Source: a virus
Virus record (IMG/VR): IMGVR_UViG_3300009183_000265
Coordinates: 1-29,783 of that record
DNA length: 29,783 nt
Direction: 5' to 3' (one strand)
This document shows positions 20,499 to 29,293 of the stretch, one piece after another (within the stretch, counting starts at the first letter, position 1; each line of letters begins with the position of its first letter). A program made the translations under genes and the position numbers. The notes under the pieces were generated by a model. The model had not been told where the DNA came from. It searched no databases and saw only the letters and a program-made list of their open reading frames with translations.

Positions 20499-22250
20499 TT
20501 AATTTATTCTTGCTGCTCTATTTAATCTCTGTGTCCTTTCTTGGTTACTACTTACATCACTTTCTAATACAAATGCCCTTGAACTTGCTACTCCAATTTG
20601 ATTAATAGATTGAGTAGACAAAGTTGTTGTTTGCGCTTGTGGTGTTATTGGTGCAGTTGCACTTGACATTGTAGGTGCTGACATTGAACCACCTGCAGAA
20701 CTACTGGCTGCTCCCGGTATTTTAGTTGACATTATACTTTTAACTGCTTTAAAACCAGTTACTGCTGCTGCCAATACTGCCGGAATAGCTGCAGGGAATC
20801 CTAACTTAACTCCTGCAGTAATACCTAAATATGTATTTATTAAAGCACCACTAATTGCCAATGCTTTACCTGCTGCGCTTTCTTTACCTAATACATCACT
20901 TACTATATTTAAAGTATCTACTGTAGCTTTAATTTTAGCATCTTGTGCTATCTGTGCATCTCTTGCATCTTCTTCAGCATATTTCTTTCTCAATGCAGCA
21001 GTTTGTTCTTCTGTCATTTTAGTTTTTTCTAAAATAGCATTGGCTGCATTTGCACTTATTTGAACTTTAGATTGTGCTGCTTCTGTTTCAAATAATTCTG
21101 TATCAATTTTAGTTTGTTGCAATCCTTTCATCCTATCTACATAGGCATTCTCTTTAGCTTGTTTATCTATTGAATTAACAGATAACTGATAACCTGCAGC
21201 ATCATTTTGAAGTTTTTTAATTGCTTTTTGGTTTACTTCCGCTGCTGCATCTGCTTTCTTTTGTATTTCTTCAGGATCAAATACTAATTTTGATATATAA
21301 TCAGTTGCATTATCTGCTAACTGGTCGTTAATCTTAAAGTCTATTTTAATTCCGGGTATCTTATTTAATAATTCAATTAATTTATTAATAGCCTTAGAAG
21401 AATATTCAAACAATAACTTTTGTGGTAAGAATACTAAATCTAATAACCCTTTTAAAAAATGTTGATTTCTAGTAGCTGCATCAACTTGCGCTTTTGTAGT
21501 AATTTTATCTTGAAGAATAGTAGCTTCAGTTGCTTTAATAACTGCAACTACCTGATTCTTCTTCATCATTAAAATCTCTCTCTCACTCTTACCCTGTAGT
21601 TTTAATATGTTATCTTGACTACCAATTTCACTTAATTTTTCTTTCTCTGCTGCTAAATTCTCTTGTGATGCTTTTGTAAGTTTCTTTTGTTCTTCACTTA
21701 CTCCACTAACTGCTCCCTTAATATCATCCCAATAGGCTACAATCGTTCCTAATGCAATAACAAGTAAACCTATACCAGTTGCTCCAATTGCCCCTTTAAT
21801 CGCCTGAAATGCCCTTACTGCTCCATCTTTTAATAAACCAAAGGCATCTCTTGCTTCATACAATCCAGATATACCTTGTTGCAAAGCCATTGCACTTTGT
21901 ACTTTTAACAAAGTCTTTTCTAAATCTTTATTCTCATCTCCAAATAAACCCATTGCACCTTGCAGCGCACTAAATCCTGCAGTTGCTCCTTGTAAAGCAC
22001 CACCTAATGCTACAAACTTTTTATCAGGGTTAAACGTATCTGCAAGTGCTTTTGCATCTCCAATAGCATCTTTAAGATGTGCAACTTTCTTTGCTGCATT
22101 AACTGCTTCTGTAGATGCTTCGCCAAACTGCATAGCCATATTGACTAATTCAGCATTCGCCTCTCTTAATTGTTTTTTAAAACTTCCTACCGATGCTTCT
22201 GCTTGTTTAGAATCGGTAGTTATGGTTAACGCAACTGTTTTATCTGCCAT
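20499..22250 (-). CDS. Tape measure protein
   Basis: A 583-residue protein built mostly of helices and coiled coil (SVGSFKKQLREANAELVNMA; AAEVNQKAIKKLQNDAAGY; LRKKYAEEDARDAQIAQDA). It has a hydrophobic segment near 155-180 (GATGIGLLVIALGTIVAYW) and a Gly/Ala-rich stretch (GKALAISGALINTYLGITA; FPAAIPAVLAAAVTGFKAVK). This is the usual tape-measure design in Bacteroidota phages. At about 1.5 angstrom per residue, this length would give a tail near 85-90 nm; that is a family rule, not a measurement. Long-tailed morphology is supported. Confidence 0.78.
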   Translation of the reverse strand: MADKTVALTITTDSKQAEASVGSFKKQLREANAELVNMAMQFGEASTEAVNAAKKVAHLKDAIGDAKALADTFNPDKKFVALGGALQGATAGFSALQGAMGLFGDENKDLEKTLLKVQSAMALQQGISGLYEARDAFGLLKDGAVRAFQAIKGAIGATGIGLLVIALGTIVAYWDDIKGAVSGVSEEQKKLTKASQENLAAEKEKLSEIGSQDNILKLQGKSEREILMMKKNQVVAVIKATEATILQDKITTKAQVDAATRNQHFLKGLLDLVFLPQKLLFEYSSKAINKLIELLNKIPGIKIDFKINDQLADNATDYISKLVFDPEEIQKKADAAAEVNQKAIKKLQNDAAGYQLSVNSIDKQAKENAYVDRMKGLQQTKIDTELFETEAAQSKVQISANAANAILEKTKMTEEQTAALRKKYAEEDARDAQIAQDAKIKATVDTLNIVSDVLGKESAAGKALAISGALINTYLGITAGVKLGFPAAIPAVLAAAVTGFKAVKSIMSTKIPGAASSSAGGSMSAPTMSSATAPITPQAQTTTLSTQSINQIGVASSRAFVLESDVSSNQERTQRLNRAARIN

Positions 22251-22251
22251 C

Positions 22252-24324
22252 TTAATATACTTTATTAATTACTCTTAGCAATTCTGCTTTTGTTGTTTCA
22301 TTCGCTTCAGGTGTATAATCAATTAATTTAGTTAATCTATATAAACCACCATCTATATATTTAAATGAAGCAAAGTTTAAATTATATATATCTGTATCAC
22401 TTAACTTTAAATTGCAAGTTAATAACCTGCTATTTTTATCTGTTATCTCAGCCATATAAGGACTGTAATAAACATTAAATTGATTTACATTTATTGCTCC
22501 ACTAACTAAAATAAAAAACAATTCTCTTGGTGCGCCAAAGTTTAAATCATTAGCTACTGCATCAGGGTCATTAAAATGTCCTGCATAACCATACTTAGTT
22601 AAAGATTGCAAGGTTGTGCCTCCATCTAATAAATTCCAACTGGTTACTCCTGTTACTTTCTTTGCTTGTAATATTCTTATATTACTATCTATACGTTCTT
22701 CTAATGTATTTGTGAACTTATAAATAGTACTATAAACTTTATCTTCATCAGTTATTCCTACTAATACTGTTGGAGAAAAAACTATTTCTACACTTTCAGT
22801 TTCTTTAGAAAATTCATATTCACTATCAAATATTCTACTGCCATATCCTTCATTATATCTCTTTCTATATAATTCATTCCAATAATCACTATCATCTTTA
22901 TATTTAAAAGAATAGTAACGACTATTTAATTCTGACATAGGTTTTAGTCTTATTGGCTTTGACCTATCTACTTTATCACTCCAATCTTCTACACTTCCAT
23001 CATAATAACTTGTATATGGTTTAATTATTAAATGCTTTTCTTCAAATCTATTTTCATCTACATATAGATTAAATAATTTTAATAAAGAAGCAAAGAAATC
23101 TTTTTGTAAAATGTTTGGTGGTATGCAATCATTTAAAGAAACTGTATCTCCTAAATTAACATTTAATGTAATTGGTGCATCTGAACTAATACTTACTGTA
23201 CCTGCTTGATTAACTAAACTATCATAGCAATTACCTGTATCATCTGCCCTTGCTTGTACTGAAAAATAATCTCCTGTTACAATAGGTTCATCTACTAAAT
23301 TGACAATATAAAAATCATTTACAGTACCTGAGAATGGTGGAATAAATCTTGTCGATCCTGCTATTACCACACCATTTTTTAAAGTTTCTATATAAATACC
23401 ATTATTAACAGGTGTGTTAGTTGTAGTAGCCGTAAATGTTATGTCAACTTTAAACGTTACATTAGTAGGGTCTAATCCTACATAAGTAAAAACACTTCCA
23501 GTAGTTCCACCATTAATAGTCCAGTTTGTTCCACTAAAATTTTCCCAAGAAATAGGCATTGGATATAACTGATCTATACATCCTGTAGTATTTATAGGTG
23601 TACATCCTACTTGTTGTGTTCCCGACTTAGTTAATTTCTTTTTGTTAAAAGGAATTATTAAAGATTTAAACCTATTCGATTCTGCAGTACCGCCCCAAGT
23701 TATTTCATAAGTATATCCTGCTGCTGCAAATATTTTTTGTAGATATTCTTTTACAAATAAGGCAGGTCTAAATGTTCCATACTGCCAATTATGCTTGTCT
23801 GTTGAATACAAACCATAATCAATATGGGGATAGTAATAACCGCTTCCACCTTGCCAGTTATCCCAACTTGCTACAATGTTTTGATAACTATATGTATGAT
23901 TGTATGCGCTAAAATCTAATTCTTCTATTTTCTTTGCACCTAACTTCATTGAGAAACCACCTAACTCTCCAATAACACTACACTCATATTCTACATTCTT
24001 TCCGTCAACTATTATTTCTAGTAATTTAAAAACTCCTTTAATAACAGTCATTCTGTCTACTTCAATAGAACATAAGGCAGTCTTACTTGCATTATAATTA
24101 TAGCCTACATTTGGTAGTAAATCATTAGTAAAATTTGCATTATTTAAATCAAATATATTACCTAGTATATTATTATTGTTTGCAGTTCCCGGCAATATAA
24201 TAGTTTTACTGAATGCAGTTGTCTTACTATCTAAGTTTTTTAAATCACTTACAGAATATGTAATTTGATTACTTAAACCTTTATCAATATCTAACTCGTT
24301 TTTCTCTATAAATATTCTTGTCAT
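22252..24324 (-). CDS. Large tail/baseplate protein, unassigned (690 aa)
   Basis: A 690-residue beta-rich protein. The opening (KNELDIDKGLSNQITYSVSD, then FSKTIILPGTANNNNILGNI) is a pattern I have seen near the tape measure in Bacteroidota phages, without a set role. A middle part (about 240-400) has Thr-rich Ig-like strands (VTFKVDITFTATTTNT) and two Cys pairs. The region after 440 is rich in Tyr/Arg/Lys (SRYYSFKYKDDSDYWNELYR). Its stop is directly before the tape-measure start. It is likely a distal tail or baseplate/tail-tip component, by place. Confidence 0.6.
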   Translation of the reverse strand: MTRIFIEKNELDIDKGLSNQITYSVSDLKNLDSKTTAFSKTIILPGTANNNNILGNIFDLNNANFTNDLLPNVGYNYNASKTALCSIEVDRMTVIKGVFKLLEIIVDGKNVEYECSVIGELGGFSMKLGAKKIEELDFSAYNHTYSYQNIVASWDNWQGGSGYYYPHIDYGLYSTDKHNWQYGTFRPALFVKEYLQKIFAAAGYTYEITWGGTAESNRFKSLIIPFNKKKLTKSGTQQVGCTPINTTGCIDQLYPMPISWENFSGTNWTINGGTTGSVFTYVGLDPTNVTFKVDITFTATTTNTPVNNGIYIETLKNGVVIAGSTRFIPPFSGTVNDFYIVNLVDEPIVTGDYFSVQARADDTGNCYDSLVNQAGTVSISSDAPITLNVNLGDTVSLNDCIPPNILQKDFFASLLKLFNLYVDENRFEEKHLIIKPYTSYYDGSVEDWSDKVDRSKPIRLKPMSELNSRYYSFKYKDDSDYWNELYRKRYNEGYGSRIFDSEYEFSKETESVEIVFSPTVLVGITDEDKVYSTIYKFTNTLEERIDSNIRILQAKKVTGVTSWNLLDGGTTLQSLTKYGYAGHFNDPDAVANDLNFGAPRELFFILVSGAINVNQFNVYYSPYMAEITDKNSRLLTCNLKLSDTDIYNLNFASFKYIDGGLYRLTKLIDYTPEANETTKAELLRVINKVY

Positions 24325-25469
24325 CTTAATTGGGAATATCTGTTTTGATTCATATTAAATGTAAGTTCTAATGCCTTTAATTTGTTAAATACAATTTTAC
24401 TAAATTCATAATTATTATCTATTAAGGTAACTGGATAGAAGTAACCATCTATCTCCATTAATATTTGAGGACTTGATATAAGGTCTGCCATCCAAGTATA
24501 TTCATCATCTGTTAAAGCATCTGCAGTTAGCTTATAATTAAAAGTAGATTTAATACTATAATTAGTTGCGCCTTCATAATACCTATTAGATGTGCTTTTG
24601 TAGTCTACTGAATTACCATTAAATCTATAATCTCTTTGCTCAAATGATTTTTTTTCTACATTCATATTCAGTTTGCTAACTAAATCAAATCTTAAACTAT
24701 CCCACATTCCCCAAGCATTCATAAAATGAATATTGATAGGTTCATACTTAGGATTACAAACTATATAAACTCGTATCTTGTCAAAGCTATTAAACCAAAC
24801 ATCATAGTATCTAACACTATCATTAATTGTTATTCCTAAGTTAGTTGAAATTGCAGCACTTCCTATATTCATTTGTATAAATCCATTTGGTACTGCAGTA
24901 GTACTTCCTGATGCAGTTGCTATCTGATTATTTGCAGCATCAAAAGTTGTGCATTTTAAATTTACACTTGTATTTGTATAGAATGGTATATATAGATTCT
25001 CTCCTAATTTAGTATTGGCATATAATGGTCTGTTAGTCAACCACTTATTTAATTTATCTTGTAATGATATTACTCTCCTTTGAAATAAAGGTGCTTTAAA
25101 ATTATAGGCACTTGTAGTTGCTGATGCTAGATTTAATGTAGTAACTCCGCTTATTTCTTCTCCTACTCTTATTTGATACTGAACACCCATTTCCCCTGTA
25201 ACATTAGGCTGATATACAAAAGCAGTTCCTAGTGGTTCAAACCAGTTAAAAGTTATTGAATTCCGAACTGTAGCACCGGCATTAAAATATGCTTTACCAT
25301 TAGAAGGTTCAGGGAATTGTCTTACTGATACTTTTTTTACTCCACCTACATAAACTTCAAATATGTATTTCATATCTGTGCTGCCGGATGCAGTACTTGT
25401 TGCTATGTGCCATAAGTCATCCTGAACAGTTGAACCACTTGCAGGATTTGTATTAATTGTTATACTCAT
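24321..25469 (-). CDS. Tail-associated structural protein, unassigned (382 aa)
   Basis: A 382-residue beta-rich protein. The N-terminal 130 residues resemble an Ig- or fibronectin-like domain (TINTNPASGSTVQDDLWHIA; KYIFEVYVGGVKKVSVRQFP). A second part (about 130-382) is Tyr/Asn-rich (YWKF-poor), with NPKYEPINIHFMNAWGMWDS near residue 240. No family assigned. It overlaps both neighbours by 4 bp (ATGA junctions), so it is tightly co-translated with the tail genes. A baseplate or distal-tail part is likely from place. Confidence 0.58.
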   Translation of the reverse strand: MSITINTNPASGSTVQDDLWHIATSTASGSTDMKYIFEVYVGGVKKVSVRQFPEPSNGKAYFNAGATVRNSITFNWFEPLGTAFVYQPNVTGEMGVQYQIRVGEEISGVTTLNLASATTSAYNFKAPLFQRRVISLQDKLNKWLTNRPLYANTKLGENLYIPFYTNTSVNLKCTTFDAANNQIATASGSTTAVPNGFIQMNIGSAAISTNLGITINDSVRYYDVWFNSFDKIRVYIVCNPKYEPINIHFMNAWGMWDSLRFDLVSKLNMNVEKKSFEQRDYRFNGNSVDYKSTSNRYYEGATNYSIKSTFNYKLTADALTDDEYTWMADLISSPQILMEIDGYFYPVTLIDNNYEFSKIVFNKLKALELTFNMNQNRYSQLR

Positions 25470-26101
25470 TTCTTTTTAGGATTTCCTATTTGAATAACTA
25501 TTGTTTGTGCCATTACTTCGCCTAAATCTTTTATCATTTCTTCTTGTACTTTATCGGTTGCCTCATCAAAGAAGTTAGTTGTCTTAATACCATATTTTTT
25601 AATTAAATAAACTAATGCTTCAGTTTTTAAATCTAATAAATTAACTTTCTTTTTTTCTTGACCTACTGCATTAACTGTGCTTTTTTTAGTTGCTACTTTT
25701 ATCTTTGCTTTACCACTTTGAATATATTGTTTAATACTCTTTCTGCCTTCCTCACTCATTCCATAATTCTTGTACTTATAAGGACTGTTAGGTGCATTCT
25801 TATAATTTTTAACACCTTTAACTCCCTTATTTACAAAGTCATAGTAGTTAGCCATATAGATTCTTAAAGTATTTCCATCTTTAGAAACCTCAGGGTCTAC
25901 TCCTTTAAGCATATTACCACTAGCAACTACTTCATTTTTATTTATGCTTTCTGCTATTGCTTTTACATAAATTGCTGAATATCTTTCAAAGAATGATAAT
26001 GTAACATCATTTAAATCAATGACTTTACTATCGCCAAATTCTATATCTCCAGTTACCTTACCTTTGGCAATTGCATCAATTTGACTTTTTGTTATGCTCA
26101 T
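25466..26101 (-). CDS. Tail-completion / HK97 gp10-like protein (probable)
   Basis: A 211-residue basic protein. The stretch RIYMANYYDFVNKGVKGVKN (about 80-100) resembles the 'YA.FVEYGV.G' core of HK97 gp10-like tail-completion/neck proteins. A conserved-looking NSPYKYKNYGMSEEGRKSIK follows, and the C-terminal half is Lys-rich with a long helix. Place after the tail chaperone ORFs and before tail genes is consistent. Homology is suggested, not shown; the family usually acts at the head-tail joint. Confidence 0.55.
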   Translation of the reverse strand: MSITKSQIDAIAKGKVTGDIEFGDSKVIDLNDVTLSFFERYSAIYVKAIAESINKNEVVASGNMLKGVDPEVSKDGNTLRIYMANYYDFVNKGVKGVKNYKNAPNSPYKYKNYGMSEEGRKSIKQYIQSGKAKIKVATKKSTVNAVGQEKKKVNLLDLKTEALVYLIKKYGIKTTNFFDEATDKVQEEMIKDLGEVMAQTIVIQIGNPKKK

Positions 26102-26207
26102 TATCCTTTTCTAATTTTAATTTTAAGTAAAGCAGATCATTTAAAAAATGAATTACTTTTAAACTCCAAACCGATTCAACAGGTATTCCTTCGAAGTCTG
26201 CGACCAT
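26076..26207 (-). CDS. 43-aa ORF in the -1 frame after the tail chaperone (overlapping or frameshift product)
   Basis: I translated this by hand. It reads MVADFEGIPVESVWSLKVIH, then FLNDLLYLKLKLEKDNEHNK, KSN. It begins inside the 3' end of the 213-aa gene (ATG 26205-26207), fills the 57-bp gap and ends 26 bp inside the next gene. It is in the -1 frame relative to the 213-aa protein, and an A-AAA run (CCA AAA TGG) lies exactly at the frame change, as expected for a lambda G/GT-type -1 frameshift. The protein is helical with one 'W'. It could be a stand-alone small gene or the T-like extension. Frameshifting is inferred. Confidence 0.6.
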   Translation of the reverse strand: MVADFEGIPVESVWSLKVIHFLNDLLYLKLKLEKDNEHNKKSN

Positions 26208-26800
26208 TTTGGCATTATAAAGCCATCCAAAATGCTTTGTGAAGTTGTCAACATCTCCTTCGCTTGTTCTTCTGCTATCCCCTTGCTCTTCATCTCGTTT
26301 ATCAAATAAGGCTGGATAACCTGCATTGATACGTTGAATAAAGTGTAAAAAAAAACCGCTGCGTGATATGCAACCTCAAAATTCATTTTCTCTAAGTCAC
26401 TTGATAGTTCTTCGTGTTCTACCCACTTACCCCATTTAAATTTAACAGGTGTAACTATTGATGCCATTATCTTATGTAAGTTCTGAATAATATCAGTACT
26501 AAAGGTAGATACCTCTACATAAGTACTTGCTTTACATTTAGTTACATCATAATTTATTCTATAAAATCGCTTTCCTACCCTAACTATTTTTTTAGGTTTA
26601 CCCTTCAACAAATCTTTCTCAAATATTTTAAAGTGATTATGTATAGCACCACATAAAATATTAAACTTCCTCATTGACATTTTTTCTACTTGCTCAGGTG
26701 TCTTTCCTGTTACAATTCCTACCATCTTAATAGACTTATCAAAGTCCATATCTTCTGATGTAGCTACATAGTACAATTCTTGAAATTGCTTAATTGTCAT
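26159..26800 (-). CDS. Tail assembly chaperone-like protein (G-type)
   Basis: A 213-residue helical protein of the type found between terminase and tail genes in Bacteroidota phages: KQFQELYYVATSEDMDFDKS (residues 4-23), GIVTGKTPEQVEKMSMRKFN, a Lys-rich middle (KPKKIVRVGKRFYRINYDV) and a second helical half (MNFEVAYHAAVFFYTLFNVS). It follows the pattern of a lambda gpG-like chaperone of tail assembly, which coats the tape measure. Support: place upstream of the tail genes, followed by a small -1-frame ORF. The tape measure itself is four genes further on, not adjacent, so the call is tentative. Confidence 0.6.
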   Translation of the reverse strand: MTIKQFQELYYVATSEDMDFDKSIKMVGIVTGKTPEQVEKMSMRKFNILCGAIHNHFKIFEKDLLKGKPKKIVRVGKRFYRINYDVTKCKASTYVEVSTFSTDIIQNLHKIMASIVTPVKFKWGKWVEHEELSSDLEKMNFEVAYHAAVFFYTLFNVSMQVIQPYLINEMKSKGIAEEQAKEMLTTSQSILDGFIMPKWSQTSKEYLLNRFGV

Positions 26801-26831
26801 AATCTATTATATAAGTTTTTGAAAAATGTAA

Positions 26832-27986
26832 TTAAATAAAGTGATATTGACCACTTCCTCTGTTTTCTATCCGGCATTTATTAGCTAAAGCAAGAGCATT
26901 AACACAGTCATCGTGGAATCCTGCCGGTGCTGAATACCTTACCCCTGTAGAAGTAAATAGATATTCAAATATTTCTAATTCGTCTTTGATTGCACCTTCA
27001 GGGAATCCTATTTCTTTTTTATGAATTGAACTTGCAAGACTTTCCATTAACTGCTGCTTACTGGTTGATGTATATTTAAATCCTGTCATATCGTTAAAGT
27101 ACTTTTGTAAGTCCTCAACTATTGCATCGCCTACTCCAGTACTATCAATAAAAATATGTTTATGCTTTCGTATCTGTTTAATTGTTTCTTTTGTTTGTAG
27201 CCAATCCTTTTGGAATCTATCAAAGTGACAAACCTTACCTTCGCTATCTAATCCTATTATCACAGTCCAGTCAAAAGACTTTGCCAAATCTATTCCATAA
27301 AACATAGGTTCATTTAAACTTAAACTGCAAGTACACTTTGTAATATGTTCAGCACCAAAGGGATTAGCTGCATTCTCCATAGGATTAGCCATATACTCTT
27401 GCTCAAATACTGTATTTGGTAATTGCGCTTTTGCATCGTTAATTTCTGATGTTAAGATATAAGGGTTATCGTAGGTAGTAAACTTAAAACTTTCCCAATC
27501 TCTTTGACCGCCTTTCATATAAAGAGAATAGAAATAATTCTTTCCTCTTGGTGTAGATAGGAATAATGCTCTGCCTTGAAAATCGGTTAAAGTAGGTCTA
27601 ATTGAATTTAACCATCCATCCTGTAAATCAGATATAAAACTGGCTTCATCAATTACAACTAAATGAAACTTTCTACCTCTTAGATTATCTAGTCTTTCTC
27701 CTGTAAAGAATTCGACTGTGCCTCCATTTGGAAAGTGAATCGTTAAATCGCTTTTGTTATTTTCAAAAGGTACGCATTGAGTAAGTTTCTCAAAAAATGT
27801 TTTAGCTAGTTTATAGGTAGGAGTGATATAAGCAACGTTCATTCCTTGTAAAGCATTGCTAATTATTTCTACCTGTGAAAGTTCAGACTTACCAAATCGC
27901 CTTCCGCACATAACTACTCTAAACCTTGCAGTTGATTCAAGTATTTTAGTTTGGTTAATATGCGCTTCTGGTAACTCTAAAATCAT
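26832..27986 (-). CDS. terL: Terminase large subunit
   Basis: A 384-residue packaging motor. ATPase: Walker A GRRFGKS (28-34), Walker B VVIDEA (110-115) and motif III STPRG (144-148). Nuclease: D233 in YGIDLAKSFDWT, D281 in FIDSTGVGD and the D359-D360 pair in HDDCVNALA form the acidic RNase H-like centre. It is on the short side for TerL (usual 400-550) but complete in motifs. It overlaps the terminase small subunit by 4 bp. It translocates DNA into the prohead and cuts the concatemer. The packaging mode (cos or pac) cannot be told from sequence alone. Confidence 0.95.
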   Translation of the reverse strand: MILELPEAHINQTKILESTARFRVVMCGRRFGKSELSQVEIISNALQGMNVAYITPTYKLAKTFFEKLTQCVPFENNKSDLTIHFPNGGTVEFFTGERLDNLRGRKFHLVVIDEASFISDLQDGWLNSIRPTLTDFQGRALFLSTPRGKNYFYSLYMKGGQRDWESFKFTTYDNPYILTSEINDAKAQLPNTVFEQEYMANPMENAANPFGAEHITKCTCSLSLNEPMFYGIDLAKSFDWTVIIGLDSEGKVCHFDRFQKDWLQTKETIKQIRKHKHIFIDSTGVGDAIVEDLQKYFNDMTGFKYTSTSKQQLMESLASSIHKKEIGFPEGAIKDELEIFEYLFTSTGVRYSAPAGFHDDCVNALALANKCRIENRGSGQYHFI

Positions 27987-28366
27987 AATATTGTTTTACC
28001 CTTAACAAATACTACCTCTATTTTTGAATCCTGTGTTACTGCAGTAGTTTCTTTTGGCTTACCATAAACTCTACTTAGTAAAGTGTCTACTGAATACAAT
28101 GATCCTTTAGCCATTGATTTAATTAAAGCATTAGCCAAAGTCTTTTCTAATATTGTGCTTTCTTTGTTATCCCATACCGCTTTAAGTTCATCAACAGTCA
28201 TTGCCATTAATACCTGAATGCAATCCATTACTTGTGCATTCTTATATCCGTGTGGTGCAAGTTCTGTGATATACTTTCTAGGTCTGCCATTACGATTACC
28301 TTTCCAAGCTGCCCCTTTCTCGTATCGGTTTAAATATCCTCCGTGTGGTTGTTTCTCTAGTGACAT
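27983..28366 (-). CDS. terS: Terminase small subunit (DUF5681-like)
   Basis: A 127-residue protein with an N-terminal GNRNGRPRKY (about 23-32), the DUF5681-like signature, an all-helical middle (VMDCIQVLMAMTVDELKAVW; KTLANALIKSMAKGSLYSVD) and the common RVYGKPKE near residue 100. It recognises the phage packaging site and feeds DNA to TerL, whose gene overlaps by 4 bp. The C-terminus is a short strand (IEVVFVKG). Confidence 0.85.
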   Translation of the reverse strand: MSLEKQPHGGYLNRYEKGAAWKGNRNGRPRKYITELAPHGYKNAQVMDCIQVLMAMTVDELKAVWDNKESTILEKTLANALIKSMAKGSLYSVDTLLSRVYGKPKETTAVTQDSKIEVVFVKGKTIL

Positions 28367-29028
28367 ATATTAACTATTTTTTCTCGTTCCATTAATAAAC
28401 TACTGCAGGTATGTCCGGGTGCTTGAACCATTCTATAATTAATTCCTAATCCCATTGCTATGGTTGATAAAGCAGAATAACCACCTGTAAACATTTCAGC
28501 ATTGTAAATCATTTCTGCTGCAGTTAAAAAATCACAATCAAAAAACTCTGCTTCATTTGTGTTTAATTTATCAAACTCTTGTTTGTAACCTAAATAAAAT
28601 ACTTTCTCACTTATGCTTAATAAATATCTAATCTCTTTATGCCAGTCAAAATTAGGATCAAGATAATTGCTGCCTGTATTTATTACCGAATAAGAATAAG
28701 GAATATAGAAGTCTTTTTTATTTAAAGTAAGCCAACCATCCTTCCAAGTATTATCCTCCAAATTTTGTGCTTTTAAATGCGCCTCAATGATATTGAAGTG
28801 ATGACTTGCATATTGTCTAAATTTATTTAGGTCAACATCTATATAAGGTAAATTGTCTGATATGATAACATCTTCAATATATGGCTGCATCTTTACTAAA
28901 GGAGCAATGCTTTCTGCTCTTTGTAAATTATAAGGAGTAATATATAAAGTACCGCCACCCATCTTTTTAATGGTTGGTAAACTAAATATTAAATCTCCTG
29001 TTGCTCCACTATGCTTAAATGTTGTCAT
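28357..29028 (-). CDS. Glycosyltransferase-like (GT9/heptosyltransferase-type) protein
   Basis: A 223-residue protein. The opening FKHSGATGDLIFSLPTIKKM (4-23) is the GDL-type nucleotide-sugar start of heptosyltransferase-like GT-B enzymes. The C-terminal part keeps the second half: MFTGGYSALSTIAMGLGINY and the QAPGHTCSS end. It is shorter than bacterial GT9 enzymes (300-350), so it could be a reduced or partly degenerate version. Placed upstream of the terminase with another glycosyltransferase, it may modify host LPS or a virion component. Sugar and acceptor unknown. Confidence 0.68.
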   Translation of the reverse strand: MTTFKHSGATGDLIFSLPTIKKMGGGTLYITPYNLQRAESIAPLVKMQPYIEDVIISDNLPYIDVDLNKFRQYASHHFNIIEAHLKAQNLEDNTWKDGWLTLNKKDFYIPYSYSVINTGSNYLDPNFDWHKEIRYLLSISEKVFYLGYKQEFDKLNTNEAEFFDCDFLTAAEMIYNAEMFTGGYSALSTIAMGLGINYRMVQAPGHTCSSLLMEREKIVNICH

Positions 29029-29293
29029 ACCATCGGTATATTGTATTTAAAAATTCTATTACACATACTGGACAATTTGTATTGTAATGATAGTATTCAT
29101 CTTTTAATCTACGATATTCATTTAAAAGTTCACTTTGAACATCGTGATAAAAGTTTACTATCTCTCCAGTTCTATGGTAGAAATCATAGTAATGCCGGTG
29201 TCTATCAAATATCTCATTTGATAATTTTGCGATAGGCTTCGTATCGCTGCTGATTAATTTCTTTGAAGTTGTACCTTTTGGACGCCCACGCAT
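29015..29293 (-). CDS. Small basic GRPKGT protein with a CPVC motif (92 aa)
   Basis: A 92-residue protein. The N-terminus MRGRPKGTTSKK resembles an AT-hook-like basic tail. The middle is a Tyr/His-rich helix (NEIFDRHRHYYDFYHRTG), and CPVCV (74-78) lies before an aromatic helix (EFLNTIYRWYDNI). No family assigned. Place just upstream of the terminase pair could fit a packaging accessory. Its first 80 bp overlap the upstream glycosyltransferase gene in another frame, which is unusually long for this phage. Confidence 0.6.
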   Translation of the reverse strand: MRGRPKGTTSKKLISSDTKPIAKLSNEIFDRHRHYYDFYHRTGEIVNFYHDVQSELLNEYRRLKDEYYHYNTNCPVCVIEFLNTIYRWYDNI

